A stretch of 64,000 nucleotides of DNA, from the NCBI RefSeq assembly GCF_029909975.1, contig NZ_CP094516.1:8286501-8350500 (forward strand), written 5' to 3'. Below the pieces are notes generated by a model. That model saw only the letters and a program-made list of their open reading frames with translations, had not been told where the DNA came from and did no database searches. Shown here piece after piece: positions 32,731 to 43,341 of the stretch. The number at the start of each line of letters is the position of its first letter. The first letter of the stretch is position 1. Origin of the DNA: Bradyrhizobium sp. ISRA430 (lineage in GTDB: Bacteria > Pseudomonadota > Alphaproteobacteria > Rhizobiales > Xanthobacteraceae). Made by a program: the position numbers and the translations under genes.

Positions 32731-33657
32731 TCACCGTTCCGGTAGGCGCTCCGCTCCCACTATACTGCCCTCGCTGAGCCGGCGTTCAAGGAACTTGGCG
32801 AGCGCATCGCGGACCGCTTCGCTGGCGGCAGTGAGTGGAAAATCGGCAGAATAGGCAATGGAGCAGGTAAAATAGATCGGTGGCTCGATCAACGTCGGCT
32901 TGGCGAAAGCGTGAGGCCCAAAATTGGAGAGATCACCTACCGGAAGTATGGTGCAACCCACCCCATTTCGCACCGACCACATTTCACTTACCAGCGAATC
33001 TGCTTCGAGAACGACGTTTGTCTTTAGCTTCGCTTCGGCGAATACGCGTTCGATCAAGGCACGACGGCCCTTGACGTTCCCCGGCAGCACGAGGGGCAGC
33101 TCCGCGATGCGCTCAAGAGAGATCGGGTCTCCGTTGGTTGTTATCGGCTGACGCGAGACAACGAACAGCTTCTGCCTATACAAGGGTTTGCGCATCAAAG
33201 CCGTCGTGAATTCGACCTCATGAAGGACGGCGAGATCGACCAATGACGAGGCGATCTTGTCTTCCAGGCCGAGGCTGTCTCCATCCGAGAACCGGATCAC
33301 GACCTTCGGAAATGCTTCCCGGCACTCATCTAGAAAGCCTACGAGTACCGGCGCGAGGGAGGATATGAAACCAACGTTGACCACCCCTTCTGGCTGGTCA
33401 CGGTCCGAACGAACGACTGCGGGCAGCTGGTCGAGTTGATGCAAGATCGCGGAAGCTTCCTTGTAGAAGATTTCCCCTGCTGCTGTCGGCCTAACGCCCC
33501 GCGCACTGCGCTGAAGCAAGGCCACTCCCAGCCTTTCCTCCAATTCGGCAACCTGCTGGCTCAGCGCAGGTTGGGCAACATGAACGATGGAGGCTGCGCG
33601 GGAGAAGCTGCCTGCCTCGACGATCTTGACGAAATATCGAAGTTGACGGAACTGCAT
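32731..33657 (-). CDS. LysR-family regulator (NAC/Cbl-like), sister of the one at 26037
   Basis: It opens MQFRQLRYFVKIVEAGSFSR and shares most residues of the helix-turn-helix and linker (VAQPALSQQVAELEERLG, RSARGVRPTAAGEIFY) with the LysR at 26037; the effector domains are more diverged. I use the ATG at 33657 as in relatives, not the frame start 27 bp earlier. It faces the end of the PLD gene with 33 bp between stops. The two LysR genes bracket the small-protein and lipid-export block, so one or both may control it. Confidence 0.87.
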   Translation of the reverse strand: MQFRQLRYFVKIVEAGSFSRAASIVHVAQPALSQQVAELEERLGVALLQRSARGVRPTAAGEIFYKEASAILHQLDQLPAVVRSDRDQPEGVVNVGFISSLAPVLVGFLDECREAFPKVVIRFSDGDSLGLEDKIASSLVDLAVLHEVEFTTALMRKPLYRQKLFVVSRQPITTNGDPISLERIAELPLVLPGNVKGRRALIERVFAEAKLKTNVVLEADSLVSEMWSVRNGVGCTILPVGDLSNFGPHAFAKPTLIEPPIYFTCSIAYSADFPLTAASEAVRDALAKFLERRLSEGSIVGAERLPER

Positions 33658-33872
33658 TTTGTCCTGCCCATACCGGGGCCGCACATCATCGATGAGATCG
33701 CCGCATTGGGCAACCCGATCTGTGACCCATCAGCCTGATGCCAGCGGTCGGAGAAGGTGGCGGGTGCCGGTTGTGGTACACGATCATGTGAGGCGTCCGA
33801 GTATACTAGCTGAGGTTGCGCCGTCCAGGGCCTCCGTTTCCCTGGCTTTTTCGCCTGATTTTGGAGTTGCGC

Positions 33873-33920
33873 GGCCGGCCATATGACGAGGCGATACCTG
33901 CATATTGAAGCGGTATTTGT
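33873..33920 (+). repeat. 48-bp upstream element, copy 6 (before the small exported protein)
   Basis: It contains GGCCATAT, ten bases, GATACCTGCATATTGAAGC, then GGTATTTGT, close to the consensus of all copies. The distance to the ATG at 34068 is 147 bp. Arms ATACC and GGTAT within it form a dyad. The remainder of the gap from 33,658 shows no gene. Confidence 0.82.
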
Positions 33921-34067
33921 TTTTGTGTCGTCGCCGAGCCATTTCTCCTCGTGTTGAGGACGGGGCAAATCGCAGCCCTTGAGTCCAGCTTCCACCTTCG
34001 CATGGCGACCCTCTGCCGGGGCATCGAACGATGTCGCGCGCCGATTTGTCGCGAAAGGAGACTTCCC

Positions 34068-34352
34068 ATGAACACCATCACGACGAACTCCCGCATCTCC
34101 GCGCTCGCGCGTTTCAAGCCGAAATATGCGGCCGTCGCAGTGGCGAGTGCCCTCGGCGTCCTTCTCACGGTGTCCGATGCCAGCGCAATGAGCTGCGTCA
34201 GGGGCGTGTATCGCGCTGCCTGCACGACCCGGTACGGCAGTTTCGCCGTAGGCCCCAACGGTGCCGTCGGCATTGGACGCTACGGCAACGTTTACGCCTA
34301 CCGCCGCGGCTCCGGATGCTTCTGGCGCAACGGTCAGCGCATCTGCCTCTGA
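34068..34352 (+). CDS. Small exported protein of unknown function
   Basis: The 94-residue product starts MNTITTNSRISALARFKPKY, has a hydrophobic stretch AAVAVASALGVLLTV and probable cleavage after ASA. The mature part is glycine, arginine and tyrosine rich with four cysteines (MSCVRGVYRAACTTRYG, then GSGCFWRNGQRICL). AAAGGAG precedes the ATG. Similar short proteins recur in rhizobial genomes without assigned function. DUF3300 follows after 61 bp that contain a strong hairpin. Confidence 0.7.
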   Translation: MNTITTNSRISALARFKPKYAAVAVASALGVLLTVSDASAMSCVRGVYRAACTTRYGSFAVGPNGAVGIGRYGNVYAYRRGSGCFWRNGQRICL

Positions 34353-34370
34353 GCGCCCGCGCCCATCGAT

Positions 34371-34396
34371 GCAGCCGCGCGCAGACGCGCGGCTGC
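34371..34396 (+). terminator. Perfect 11-bp hairpin between the small exported protein and DUF3300
   Basis: GCAGCCGCGCG, loop CAGA, then CGCGCGGCTGC form an unbroken GC stem ending 17 bp before the DUF3300 ATG. There is no T tract. It may be a partial terminator or an mRNA-stabilising structure that sets different expression of the two genes. Confidence 0.55.
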
Positions 34397-34413
34397 AAAC
34401 AAGGAGAACAGAG

Positions 34414-35703
34414 ATGTCAAACAAGATTGCAATGACAATGCGCCGTTTCGCGCTGGGCGCCGCGCCGCTCGTGCTCGTTTCGAACCTCGCAACTGCGCCC
34501 GCCAGCGCGCAGGACGCGACTGTTGCGGCTCCAATGCAGGCCGAGACCCAGGACCAGGCGGCGTTCTCGCAGGCGCAGATCGCGCAGCTCGTCGCGCCGA
34601 TCGCGCTCTATCCGGATTCGCTGCTCACGCAGATCCTGATGGCTTCGACCTATCCGCTGGAGGTGGTCGAGGCGGCTCGATGGTCGCGGGAGAACCCAAC
34701 GGTCAAGGGACAGGCGCTTGAGGACGCGATGCAGACCCAACCCTGGGATCCCAGCGTCAAAGCCCTGACGGCAGTGCCGCAGACGCTTCAGATGATGAAC
34801 GATAAGCTGGACTGGACCCAGCAGCTCGGCGACGCGTTTCTGGCCCAGCAGCAGGACGTGCTCAATGCGGTTCAGAAGTTGCGCGCCGAGGCGCAAGCTG
34901 CCGGCAATCTGCAATCGACGCCGCAACAGATCGTCACCCTCGCTCCGCCCCCGGCCGATGGCGCCAGTTCGGGAGTGCGGCCGATCGTGATCGAGCCGGT
35001 GAACCCCGACGTCTACTACGTTCCCGTCTACAATCCAGCCCAAGTGTATGGCGGCTGGGATTACCCTGGCTATCAGCCGTTCTACTGGTCGCCGCCTGGC
35101 TTCGTCGCCAGCAACATCATTTCGTTCGGTGCGGGGATCGTCGTCGGCGCGGCGATCTGGGGCGGCTGCGACTGGTGGCACAACAACGTCATCATCAACG
35201 TCAATCGATATAACCTCTTCAATCACGCCAACATGAACATCGGAAACAATGTGTGGGTCCACAATCCCGCGCATCGCGGCAACGTTCCCTATGCCAACGC
35301 TGCGCTGACGCAGCGCTTTGGCCGCGACGGCGACGTGGCAGCCCGGAACGCCTTGCGCAACGATCTCGCACACGACGATCTCCTGCGGGATCGCTCTGCC
35401 TTCGAGCAACGTGCCATCCCTAGGGATCGGATCGATGCGCCACGTCCCGATGCGTTCCACCGCCCAGAGGGTGATGTCGCGAGGAGGATCGAACCGGCAA
35501 GGCCCGGTGCGCGTGAATCCGAGATTCGACGCGAGGCCGGCGAGACGTTCGAGCGCCATGAGGCACTCCCAGAGCGTGACGTCGATCGGCCGCGAACCGG
35601 AGAGGGCGCAGACCTTCTTCGAAGGGGTTTCGCCGGTGAGGACCGGCCGCGGGAAGGCGCGTTCGGCGAATTTCACCGGCCGATGGGACGACCCAGACTC
35701 TGA
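34414..35703 (+). CDS. DUF3300 domain exported protein
   Basis: After a signal peptide (MTMRRFALGAAPLVLVSNLA, cleavage at ASA) the domain opens AQIAQLVAPIALYPDSLLTQ and ILMASTYPLEVVEAARW, the hallmark of DUF3300. The middle holds a Trp/Tyr/Pro-rich segment (YYVPVYNPAQVYGGWDYPGY) and an Asn-rich stretch (NNVIINVNRYNLFNHANMN). The tail is long, charged and Arg/Glu rich. The length of 429 residues fits. The ATG at 34414 has AAGGAG upstream. The family is envelope-located with no known activity. DUF4403 follows 53 bp later. Confidence 0.87.
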   Translation: MSNKIAMTMRRFALGAAPLVLVSNLATAPASAQDATVAAPMQAETQDQAAFSQAQIAQLVAPIALYPDSLLTQILMASTYPLEVVEAARWSRENPTVKGQALEDAMQTQPWDPSVKALTAVPQTLQMMNDKLDWTQQLGDAFLAQQQDVLNAVQKLRAEAQAAGNLQSTPQQIVTLAPPPADGASSGVRPIVIEPVNPDVYYVPVYNPAQVYGGWDYPGYQPFYWSPPGFVASNIISFGAGIVVGAAIWGGCDWWHNNVIINVNRYNLFNHANMNIGNNVWVHNPAHRGNVPYANAALTQRFGRDGDVAARNALRNDLAHDDLLRDRSAFEQRAIPRDRIDAPRPDAFHRPEGDVARRIEPARPGARESEIRREAGETFERHEALPERDVDRPRTGEGADLLRRGFAGEDRPREGAFGEFHRPMGRPRL

Positions 35704-35756
35704 CCCAGAGACCTTCAGCATCTTGAATGCAACAAACAATCCGTGAGGTAAATGTC

Positions 35757-37178
35757 ATGAAATTCCACCTGAAGCCGTTAGGTAAACGCCACGGGGTGCG
35801 AGCAGGACTCGCCGCGCTCGGCATGTTCGGGCTCTGCTCGTCTGCAATGGCGGCGGAGAGGCCGCCTCTCGCTCCCGATACGGTGGCGCCTTTCAGCACG
35901 CAGTCGCGCATCGCCGCGACCATCGAATTCGGTCTGCCAGCCCTTGCAGAGGAGATCGAACGAGACATTCCCCGGCGCCTTGCGACCATCGACGAACGTG
36001 TGAGCTGCGTGCATCGCCGGGTGCTGTTCTTCCGGGTCAACGCCAATTGCGACATCTACGGCTACGTCGAGCGGTCGGGTCCGGTGTCGCTCTATGGTCG
36101 CGGCGGTCGTCTCTATGGTTCGGTGCCGATCTACGGCGCGTTGGAAGGGCAAGGCGCCAACCGTTTCACGGCCCGCATCCATGGAGAGACCGAGGCCAGT
36201 GCCACGATCGAGGCCGAAGCGCGGCCGGAACTCTCGCGTGACTGGTCGCTCGACCTGAACTTCAGCGACGGCTTTCGCTGGAGCGAGCCGCCCGTTCTGC
36301 ATGTGATGGGCCGCGAGATTCCGCTCGCCAACTATGCGGAGCCGCGGATCAGGACGGAGCTTGCGCAGGTGAGGGGGCGTGCGCTTGCAGCTGCCCGCCG
36401 TCTCGATCTGCACGACAAGGCTGCCACGGCCTGGCGCCATGCGTTTGAGCCAGTTCAGCTCTCGGCGGACCCTGAAGTTTGGCTGCAGTTGACGCCCCAA
36501 AGTGCCGCGTTTGCCGGCGTACATGCCGAAGGCAAGGTGCTCAGCGGATCGCTCGAGCTGGCGGGCGCCGCCGAAACCGTGATCGGACAGCATCCGGCGG
36601 CGGTGACGCCGACCGCACTTCCGGCCCTCGGGCGGGAGGTCACCTCGCCCGGCCAGTTCGATGTGATCCTGCCCGTGCGCATCAGCTACGACGTGCTGAA
36701 GGGCAAGATCCAGCAGGCCCTCGGCTCAATTGCGCCGGCCGCTGGCATGTCTGTCCGGGATGTTGAAGTCTATCCTTCGTCCGGCAAGCTCGCGATCGGT
36801 CTGCGCGTCGCCAAAGCGTCCGACGCAGATCCGAACGCCGGTGAATGGACCTATCTCACCGCTGGTCTCCAGGTGGATGCCGATGGTCATGCCGTGCGGC
36901 TTTCGGATCTCAGCGCCTCGACTGACAATGAGGGCGTGGCCGCGATGATCGATCCGATCGTGAGTGGACTGCGCGACAAGATGAGCGTGGACTATGGCGT
37001 CGCCTATGAGAACTTGCTCAACGCCGCGAACGCGAAGTTGAACAGGCCGCTGAAGGACGGCTTCCGCATGGAAGGACATCTTTCCTCGGCCAAGCTCGAG
37101 AAGCTGTATCTGCCTGCGGACGGAATCGAGATCGCCCTTCGCGCCAGCGGCGAACTGAAGATCCTGTATGGCATGTGA
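35757..37178 (+). CDS. DUF4403 family exported protein
   Basis: A signal peptide (LAALGMFGLCSSAMA) precedes a 440-residue mature protein with mixed beta structure. Segments such as PVRISYDVLKGKIQQAL and GRALAAARRLDLHDKAATAW, then a Trp-x-x-x-FEP motif, match DUF4403, a TULIP-like periplasmic family possibly binding lipids. The ATG at 35757 has GTGAGG upstream. A 13-bp hairpin follows the gene, so the small-protein/DUF3300/DUF4403 unit probably ends here. The role is unknown; with DUF3300 it suggests envelope maintenance. Confidence 0.78.
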   Translation: MKFHLKPLGKRHGVRAGLAALGMFGLCSSAMAAERPPLAPDTVAPFSTQSRIAATIEFGLPALAEEIERDIPRRLATIDERVSCVHRRVLFFRVNANCDIYGYVERSGPVSLYGRGGRLYGSVPIYGALEGQGANRFTARIHGETEASATIEAEARPELSRDWSLDLNFSDGFRWSEPPVLHVMGREIPLANYAEPRIRTELAQVRGRALAAARRLDLHDKAATAWRHAFEPVQLSADPEVWLQLTPQSAAFAGVHAEGKVLSGSLELAGAAETVIGQHPAAVTPTALPALGREVTSPGQFDVILPVRISYDVLKGKIQQALGSIAPAAGMSVRDVEVYPSSGKLAIGLRVAKASDADPNAGEWTYLTAGLQVDADGHAVRLSDLSASTDNEGVAAMIDPIVSGLRDKMSVDYGVAYENLLNAANAKLNRPLKDGFRMEGHLSSAKLEKLYLPADGIEIALRASGELKILYGM

Positions 37179-37208
37179 GTGAATGGCGATCTGCAGTTGC
37201 TCGCCTTG

Positions 37209-37240
37209 GATGCGCCGCAAGTCTTTCCTTGCGGCGCATC
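37209..37240 (+). terminator. Perfect 13-bp hairpin after DUF4403
   Basis: GATGCGCCGCAAG, loop TCTTTC, then CTTGCGGCGCATC form an uninterrupted stem 30 bp after the DUF4403 stop and 113 bp before the RND adaptor. It is a likely transcription terminator although a T tract is absent. Confidence 0.7.
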
Positions 37241-37353
37241 GCCAAAGCGCTCGATGCGTACAGCAGATCGCAATGCGGTGATGCCCTCCGCTCGCCCTTT
37301 CAAAACCTGAAATCCTATTTCCTGGACCGCTGCCAACCAATAGAGGCCGGCAA

Positions 37354-38577
37354 ATGCTGCGTGCAATCAGACCATTTGGCCCAATAGCAGGAATCATTCT
37401 ATCCGGGGTGTTGGTGCTGGCCATGATTCCGCCCGCCAACGCCCAGCTTGGCGCGTCCAGACCACCCGCCGTTGGAGTCATGGAGGCCGTCACGCGGCCG
37501 ATCACCCCGACCAATGAGTTCCTGGGGCGAATCGAAGCCACCAATCGCGTCAACGTAGTGGCTCGCGTCACCGCCTTTTTGGAGAAGCGCAATTTCGTCG
37601 AGGGCTCCGAGGTCAAGAAGGGCGACCTGCTCTATCAACTGGAGCGAGGTCCCTTCGAAGCCGACCTGAAATCGAAGCAGGCGCAAGTTGCGCAGTTGCA
37701 GGCAACTCTGGCGAATGCAAGGCTGACGACGGAGCGGGCAAAGGCGCTGCTCGGCGGGCCAGCCGGCCAGCAATCGACCTATGATGCGGCGCTCGCCAAC
37801 CAGCAAAGTCTTGAGGCGCAAGTTCAAGCCGCGCAGGCTCAGGTCGAGCTGTCACAGACCAATCTCGATTACACCGAAATTCGCTCTCCGATCGACGGCA
37901 GGATCGGCAACACAACGGTGACCGAGGGTAACGTCGTAACGCCGAGCTCGGGCGTGCTGACCACCATCGTCAGCCAGGATCCCATGTACGTCATCTTTCC
38001 TGTTTCGGTCCGTGAGGCATTGAGCCTGCGCGAGCACTACGCGGCGCAAGGCGGCTTCAGCGCGGTCGTCATCAGAGTTCGTCTCCCGGACGGGCGTCTC
38101 TATGGAGAGCCCGGACAATTGAACTTCGTCAACAACACGATCGCGCAGAACACCGACACCATCACGCTGCGGGGGACCATTCCAAACCCCGTCCTGAAAA
38201 ATCTCTCCCTGCGCGAACTCATCGACAACGAATTCGTGACCGTGTTGCTGGAAGGCGTCGAGCCGGTCGAGGTGGTGGCGATCCCGCGCTCGGCCGTGTT
38301 GTCGGATCAACAGGGCGAGTATGTCTATGTCGTCGCCGCGGACAATAAGGCCGAGCAGCATCGGATCAAGCTGGGTCAATCGACCTCCACGATCGCCGCC
38401 GTGACAAGTGGCCTCGCGCCCGGAGACAAGGTGATCGTCGAGGGGCTGCAGCGTGTGCGGCCAGGTGAGGTCATCGCACCCGGCCCCGCCAGCGCGCTCA
38501 TCCAATCCAGCATGAATGCTCAGGAAGGGACCGCGAAAAGCGCGCTCCGAACGACCCCGTCGGGAATAACCCAATGA
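37354..38577 (+). CDS. RND efflux periplasmic adaptor (membrane fusion protein)
   Basis: A signal peptide ([20 protein letters not shown]) precedes the adaptor core: lipoyl half-motif [20 protein letters not shown] with [11 protein letters not shown], a coiled-coil hairpin rich in Ala/Gln, the second half-motif [20 protein letters not shown] and a beta-barrel domain. The length of 407 residues is normal for AcrA/MexA/BepD proteins. The stop overlaps the pump gene by four bases. It links an inner-membrane pump to an outer-membrane channel; no TolC-like gene is present nearby. Confidence 0.92.
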   Translation: MLRAIRPFGPIAGIILSGVLVLAMIPPANAQLGASRPPAVGVMEAVTRPITPTNEFLGRIEATNRVNVVARVTAFLEKRNFVEGSEVKKGDLLYQLERGPFEADLKSKQAQVAQLQATLANARLTTERAKALLGGPAGQQSTYDAALANQQSLEAQVQAAQAQVELSQTNLDYTEIRSPIDGRIGNTTVTEGNVVTPSSGVLTTIVSQDPMYVIFPVSVREALSLREHYAAQGGFSAVVIRVRLPDGRLYGEPGQLNFVNNTIAQNTDTITLRGTIPNPVLKNLSLRELIDNEFVTVLLEGVEPVEVVAIPRSAVLSDQQGEYVYVVAADNKAEQHRIKLGQSTSTIAAVTSGLAPGDKVIVEGLQRVRPGEVIAPGPASALIQSSMNAQEGTAKSALRTTPSGITQ

Positions 38578-41500
38578 TTTCGTCCATTTTCGTTGATCGG
38601 CCGCGGCTCGCTATAGTCATCGCGCTCGTCATCACCATTGCCGGCGCTCTCGCGTTGATGCGCATACCTGTCGCGCAATTCCCGGACATCGTGCCGCCGC
38701 AGGTGACGGTGACTGCGAACTTTCCTGGAGCCTCCGCCGAGGTCGTGGAGTCGAGCGTCGCCCAGCCGCTCGAAGCGGCGATCGTCGGTGTCGACAAGAT
38801 GCTGTACATGAAGTCGACGAGCGGTAATGACGGCAGCTATACCCTGACCTTGTCGTTTGCGCTCGGAAGCGATCCCGACATCAATACCGTCAATGTCAAT
38901 AACCGCGTGCAGAGCGCGCTGGCGCAATTGCCTACCGAGGTCCAGGCGCAGGGCCTCGTGGTGCAGAAGAAGTCGTCGGCTGTGCTGCAGTTCCTCGTGC
39001 TCTACAGCAAGACCGGCGCGCAGGACCCGCTGTTCATCACCAATTATGCCATCATCAATGTGCTGGACGCGATCTCCCGCACGCCGGGAGTAGGCCAGGC
39101 GACTCTGTTCGCTAAGCTGAACTACTCGATGCGCATCTGGTTTGATACCCAGCGTCTCACCAGCCTCAATCTGGCGCCATCGGACGTGGTCGCAGCGATC
39201 CGGTCGCAGAGCGTGCAGGCGCCCGTTGGACGCATCGGCGCCCGGCCGATCAGTGACAATCAGCAATTCCAATTCAACGTGCAGACGCAGGGGCGGCTCA
39301 CGACGTCAGATCAATTTGGCAACATCGTGTTGCGCGCAAACCCGGACGGCTCTATGCTCCGGATCAAGGATGTCGCCCGCGTCGAGATCGGCGCGCAGAA
39401 CATGGATAGCGAATCCAGGATCGACGGAAATCCGGGCGTGCCGATCGGCATCTATCTCGCCCCGGGCGCCAACGCGGTCACCACGGCCAACGCGGTGCAG
39501 ACGACACTTGCCAAGCTCTCCGAGCGGTTTCCGCCGGGTTTGACCTATCTGGTGCACTACGACTCCACCACTTTTGTCGCCGACACGATCAAGGAGGTCC
39601 TGAAGACGCTGGCCGAAGCCTTCGTCCTCGTCGTCATCGTCGTGTTCCTGTTCCTTGGCAGTTTGCGCGCCACCATCATTCCCGCGATTGCCGTGCCTGT
39701 CAGCCTGATCGGCACTTTCGCGGTGCTGCTCGCGATGGGCTATTCGGCCAACACGGTCTCGCTGCTTGCGATGGTGCTCGCCATCGGAATTGTGGTCGAC
39801 GATGCAATCGTCGTGGTCGAGAACGTCGAGCGCGTCATGGAGGAGGAGCCGAACCTTTCCCCCGCCGAGGCGACCAAAAAGGCGATGGCGCAGATCACCG
39901 CGCCGATCATCGCGATTTCGCTGGTGTTGCTGTCGGTCTTCGTTCCGATCGCTTTCATTCCAGGCATCTCCGGTATGCTGTTCCGCCAGTTCGCCGTTAC
40001 GATCAGCGCGGCGATGGTGATCTCGGCATTGAATGCACTGACGCTGTCACCAGCCCTCTGCGCCGTGTTCCTGCGCCATCGCGGACCCAGGCGCGGCGTC
40101 GTGGGACGCGTGCTCGCCGGCATCGACTGGGTCCGTGACGGCTACGCCAGCCTTGTGCGGCGGCTTCTGCGGCTCGCCGTATTATCCCTGGTCGTAGTGC
40201 TGATTTTCGCGGGCGGAATCGTCGGCATCTCGCGGCTCACGCCGACCGGCTTCCTTCCCGAGGAGGATCAAGGCGCCTTCTTCGTTGCCGTGCAATTGCC
40301 CGACGGCGCCTCCGTCGCGCGCACCAGCGAGGTGACGAAGCAAGTCGAGGAGCTTTTGAAGAAGGAGCCCGCGGTCGATCACGTGCTCTCGATCATCGGC
40401 TTCTCCTTGCTTGATGGTGGCAACGAGCCGAACTCAGCCTTCATGGTCGCGCGCTTGAAGCCGTTCGCGGATCGTCGCGCGGCAACGGATACGGTGCAAG
40501 CGGTGATCCGGCGAACGTTCGGCGCGGGTGCCCAGATCCGCCAAGCCAACGTCCTCCCGTTCAACCTGCCGCCGATCATCGGGCTTTCGACCTCCGGCGG
40601 GTTCGAGTATCAGCTCGACGCACTGGAAGGGCAGGATCCGGCTGCGCTCGGCAGCGTGATGGGTGGACTGGTCAACGCGGCCAATCGCGATCCGCGCCTC
40701 GCGCGCGTGTTCTCGACGTTCACGGCCAGCAATCCCTCCGTCTATCTCGACATCGACCGTGCCAAGGCCCAGGCGCTGGGCCTCAATATGAGTGACGTTT
40801 TCACCGCCTTGCAGGCGACGCTTGGTGGCGTCTACGTCAATAACTTCAACCTGTTCGGCCGGACATGGCAGGTCAATGTGGAAGGCGAGGCCGCCAACCG
40901 CGGCGACATTTCTGATCTCTGGCAGATCTATGTGCGGAACGCGACCGGCGACATGGTGCCGCTGCGCTCGATCGCAAGCGCGAGGATCGTCACGGGACCG
41001 CAGGTCATCACCCGCTACAACAACTACCGCTCGGTGACGATCAATGGCGGCCCGGCGCCCGGCGTCTCCTCGGGAACGGCAATCGCGGCGATGGAGCAGC
41101 TCTCCAAGACAACGCTGCCGGCCGGCTATTCCTACGAATGGACCGGCACGGCCTATCAGGAGCAGGCAGCGTCGGGGCAGACCGGAATCATTCTCGGCCT
41201 GGCAATCCTGTTTGCCTATCTGTTCCTGGTCGCGCTGTATGAGAGCTGGACCATTCCAATTCCAGTCTTGCTTGCGGTCGCGGTCGGTGTGTGCGGCTCT
41301 TACCTTGCCATCAAGATCGCAGGGTTGAATCTCGATCTTTATGCCCAGATCGGCCTCGTGGTGCTGATCGCACTGGCCGCCAAGAACGGCATCCTGATCG
41401 TCGAATTCGCCAAGGAGCAACGCGACGCGGGCATGTCGATCACGGATGCCGCGGTGCTGGGGTCGCAGATGCGCTTCCGCGCGGTGATGATGACCTCGGT

Positions 41501-41711
41501 CGCATTCATCCTCGGACTCGTACCGCTGGTGACGGCAACAGGAGCGGCCGAGATCAGCCGAAGGGCTGTAGGCACGGCGGTCTTCGGAGGCATGCTCGCT
41601 GCCAGTTCGATAGGCATTTTCCTGGTGCCGATGCTCTATGTGACCTTTCAGCGCTGGCGGGAGCAAGCCAAGAAGCCTTTCGGCGGCAAGCGTGAAGCGT
41701 TGTCCCAATAG
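38574..41711 (+). CDS. RND multidrug efflux pump (HAE1 family)
   Basis: This 1045-residue inner-membrane antiporter has the AcrB layout: helix 1 at the N-terminus, a large porter loop, six helices including the proton-relay Asp pair in [16 protein letters not shown], a second porter loop, and six more helices with the essential lysine in [19 protein letters not shown]. It is coupled to the adaptor through an ATGA overlap. It would export drugs, detergents or secondary metabolites using the proton gradient. No dedicated regulator is adjacent. Confidence 0.95.
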   Translation: MISSIFVDRPRLAIVIALVITIAGALALMRIPVAQFPDIVPPQVTVTANFPGASAEVVESSVAQPLEAAIVGVDKMLYMKSTSGNDGSYTLTLSFALGSDPDINTVNVNNRVQSALAQLPTEVQAQGLVVQKKSSAVLQFLVLYSKTGAQDPLFITNYAIINVLDAISRTPGVGQATLFAKLNYSMRIWFDTQRLTSLNLAPSDVVAAIRSQSVQAPVGRIGARPISDNQQFQFNVQTQGRLTTSDQFGNIVLRANPDGSMLRIKDVARVEIGAQNMDSESRIDGNPGVPIGIYLAPGANAVTTANAVQTTLAKLSERFPPGLTYLVHYDSTTFVADTIKEVLKTLAEAFVLVVIVVFLFLGSLRATIIPAIAVPVSLIGTFAVLLAMGYSANTVSLLAMVLAIGIVVDDAIVVVENVERVMEEEPNLSPAEATKKAMAQITAPIIAISLVLLSVFVPIAFIPGISGMLFRQFAVTISAAMVISALNALTLSPALCAVFLRHRGPRRGVVGRVLAGIDWVRDGYASLVRRLLRLAVLSLVVVLIFAGGIVGISRLTPTGFLPEEDQGAFFVAVQLPDGASVARTSEVTKQVEELLKKEPAVDHVLSIIGFSLLDGGNEPNSAFMVARLKPFADRRAATDTVQAVIRRTFGAGAQIRQANVLPFNLPPIIGLSTSGGFEYQLDALEGQDPAALGSVMGGLVNAANRDPRLARVFSTFTASNPSVYLDIDRAKAQALGLNMSDVFTALQATLGGVYVNNFNLFGRTWQVNVEGEAANRGDISDLWQIYVRNATGDMVPLRSIASARIVTGPQVITRYNNYRSVTINGGPAPGVSSGTAIAAMEQLSKTTLPAGYSYEWTGTAYQEQAASGQTGIILGLAILFAYLFLVALYESWTIPIPVLLAVAVGVCGSYLAIKIAGLNLDLYAQIGLVVLIALAAKNGILIVEFAKEQRDAGMSITDAAVLGSQMRFRAVMMTSVAFILGLVPLVTATGAAEISRRAVGTAVFGGMLAASSIGIFLVPMLYVTFQRWREQAKKPFGGKREALSQ

Positions 41712-41844
41712 ACGCGAAATTCGTTCTAGCTGACGGTCGGCACCCCCAAAGCGGACAAATGCCAATTGCCTTAAAGTCGAGGCCTCGTTGAAGTGGGCCG
41801 GCAGGCGGTTGCCCTTGCCTGAGCGTTGCCGGCGGACCCTTTCG

Positions 41845-41892
41845 CGCCGGCCATAGCTCTCGCCGATAGCAGCATATCGAAGCTGTATTTGT
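41845..41892 (+). repeat. 48-bp upstream element, copy 7 (before the MFS transporter)
   Basis: It contains GGCCATAG, eight bases, CCGATAGCAGCATATCGAAGC, then TGTATTTGT split as in the other copies. The distance to the ATG at 42003 is 110 bp. The preceding 130 bp after the RND pump stop show nothing else. Confidence 0.8.
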
Positions 41893-42002
41893 GTTTGGCC
41901 GCCAGCTGGATCATTTGTCCGGCGCGACGACGACCGCCAGTGCGATCTCCTGCATCTTGGGCGCGACGCGATCGTACCCCGGCAATATGAGAGGGCTTGG
42001 TG

Positions 42003-43256
42003 ATGACTGACATGGCGAACTGCACTCCGGCGCAGACTGCACGGATCGACCAAACAGGCCCAACGCGCATTTTCCCGCTCCTGCCGCTCTATCTGCTGAT
42101 TTTCATCGGCTTTTGCGGCTACTCGCTCATGATCACTTTGTTTGCACCCATGCTGATGGGAAACAATGGATTTCTGCCAGACGGCGCCACTGTCGGGCAG
42201 CGGAGCATCGTCCTTGGTCTGCTGCTTGCAATTTACCCGCTCGGTCAGTTCGTGGGATCTCCGATCCTGGGCACCTTGTCCGACCGCTACGGCCGCAGAC
42301 CTGTCCTGGTCAATTCGCTCGTGGTGACCGTGCTTGGATATGTCGTCATAGCTCTCGGCATCCAATGGCGATCTCTCGTCCTGCTGGGAATGGGGTGCTT
42401 GATTGGCGGGCTGGCGGAATCGAACATCGCCATCGCGCAGAGCGCGATTTCCGACATGAGCAGTCCAGATGAGCGCCCGCGTCTGTTTGCCTGGACGTAC
42501 TCCAGCTCCAGTCTCGGCTATATCGCCGGCCCGATAGTCGGCGGCCAGATGGCCCTGCATCTCGGCTGGAGCGTTCCGTTCTGGTTGATGGTACCGCTCC
42601 TTGTCACAACGCTCATTTGGACATCGTTTCGCTTCGCCGAGACACACGCGGCTGACCCGCACGCCGATTTCAGCATGATCGCCGCGATCACAAATCTCAG
42701 CAGCATCTTTACCGATAAGCCAATCCGGCGGCTCTATCTGCTCAATTTCCTGATCTATCTTGCGCTATTCGGCTACTTCCGGATGGTGCTCGTCTATTTG
42801 GTCGATCGCTGGGATACGGGCGTCGATCAAACCACCTTGATCTATTCGGGGCTGGCTCTGATCTCGGCAATCACGAGCTTCTGCATCATGGCCCCATTGA
42901 CCCGCCAGATTGGTTTGAATCGCCTCGCCATTACCGCCTGCATCGCCGCCGGGGCCGCCATGATTGCGATTACAGTGCCGTCTCAAATAGGCTCGATCTG
43001 GATCACCGGCGGTCTGACAACCATGATGGGGACGATCGCGCTTGCCGCATGCCCGACGATCCTGTCCAACGCTGTGTCCTCGGAGCGGCAAGGCCGCGTC
43101 ATGGGCAACAACCAGGCACTCCAGGTGGGTGCAGAATCCCTGAGCGCCATGATCGGCGGCGCGCTGGCGGCTGTCACGATTCCGCTTCCACTGGTCGCGT
43201 TCGGGATATTCCTTATCATCTGCGGAGGCTTGTTGCTCCGGGATTTCGCGGCTTGA
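42003..43256 (+). CDS. MFS transporter (TetA/DHA1-like)
   Basis: Twelve hydrophobic helices are visible. The loop between helices 2 and 3 carries motif A as GTLSDRYGRRPVLVNS, and helix 5 carries GYIAGPIVGG (motif C-like), both of which mark drug:H+ antiporters. The length of 417 residues is normal. I chose the ATG at 42003, which has GAGAGGG upstream, over a TTG two codons earlier. The substrate is unknown. Confidence 0.87.
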   Translation: MTDMANCTPAQTARIDQTGPTRIFPLLPLYLLIFIGFCGYSLMITLFAPMLMGNNGFLPDGATVGQRSIVLGLLLAIYPLGQFVGSPILGTLSDRYGRRPVLVNSLVVTVLGYVVIALGIQWRSLVLLGMGCLIGGLAESNIAIAQSAISDMSSPDERPRLFAWTYSSSSLGYIAGPIVGGQMALHLGWSVPFWLMVPLLVTTLIWTSFRFAETHAADPHADFSMIAAITNLSSIFTDKPIRRLYLLNFLIYLALFGYFRMVLVYLVDRWDTGVDQTTLIYSGLALISAITSFCIMAPLTRQIGLNRLAITACIAAGAAMIAITVPSQIGSIWITGGLTTMMGTIALAACPTILSNAVSSERQGRVMGNNQALQVGAESLSAMIGGALAAVTIPLPLVAFGIFLIICGGLLLRDFAA

Positions 43257-43341
43257 ACCTGGCTGGTGAATGGGAGACTTTCGGCGAGGGGCGGGCGCTT
43301 GGGTATCGCGTTCGCCGACGCCGTCACGAGCGGGTAGTGTG

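Noticed and set aside
34417..35739. 440-codon open frame opposite DUF3300
   Set aside because: The sense strand has a signal peptide and the DUF3300 domain; the antisense product looks random.
40434..42662. 742-codon open frame antisense to the RND pump and MFS gene
   Set aside because: It lies opposite an unmistakable RND transporter, its product is rich in Arg, His and Asp without any family, and such mirror frames are expected in GC-rich DNA.
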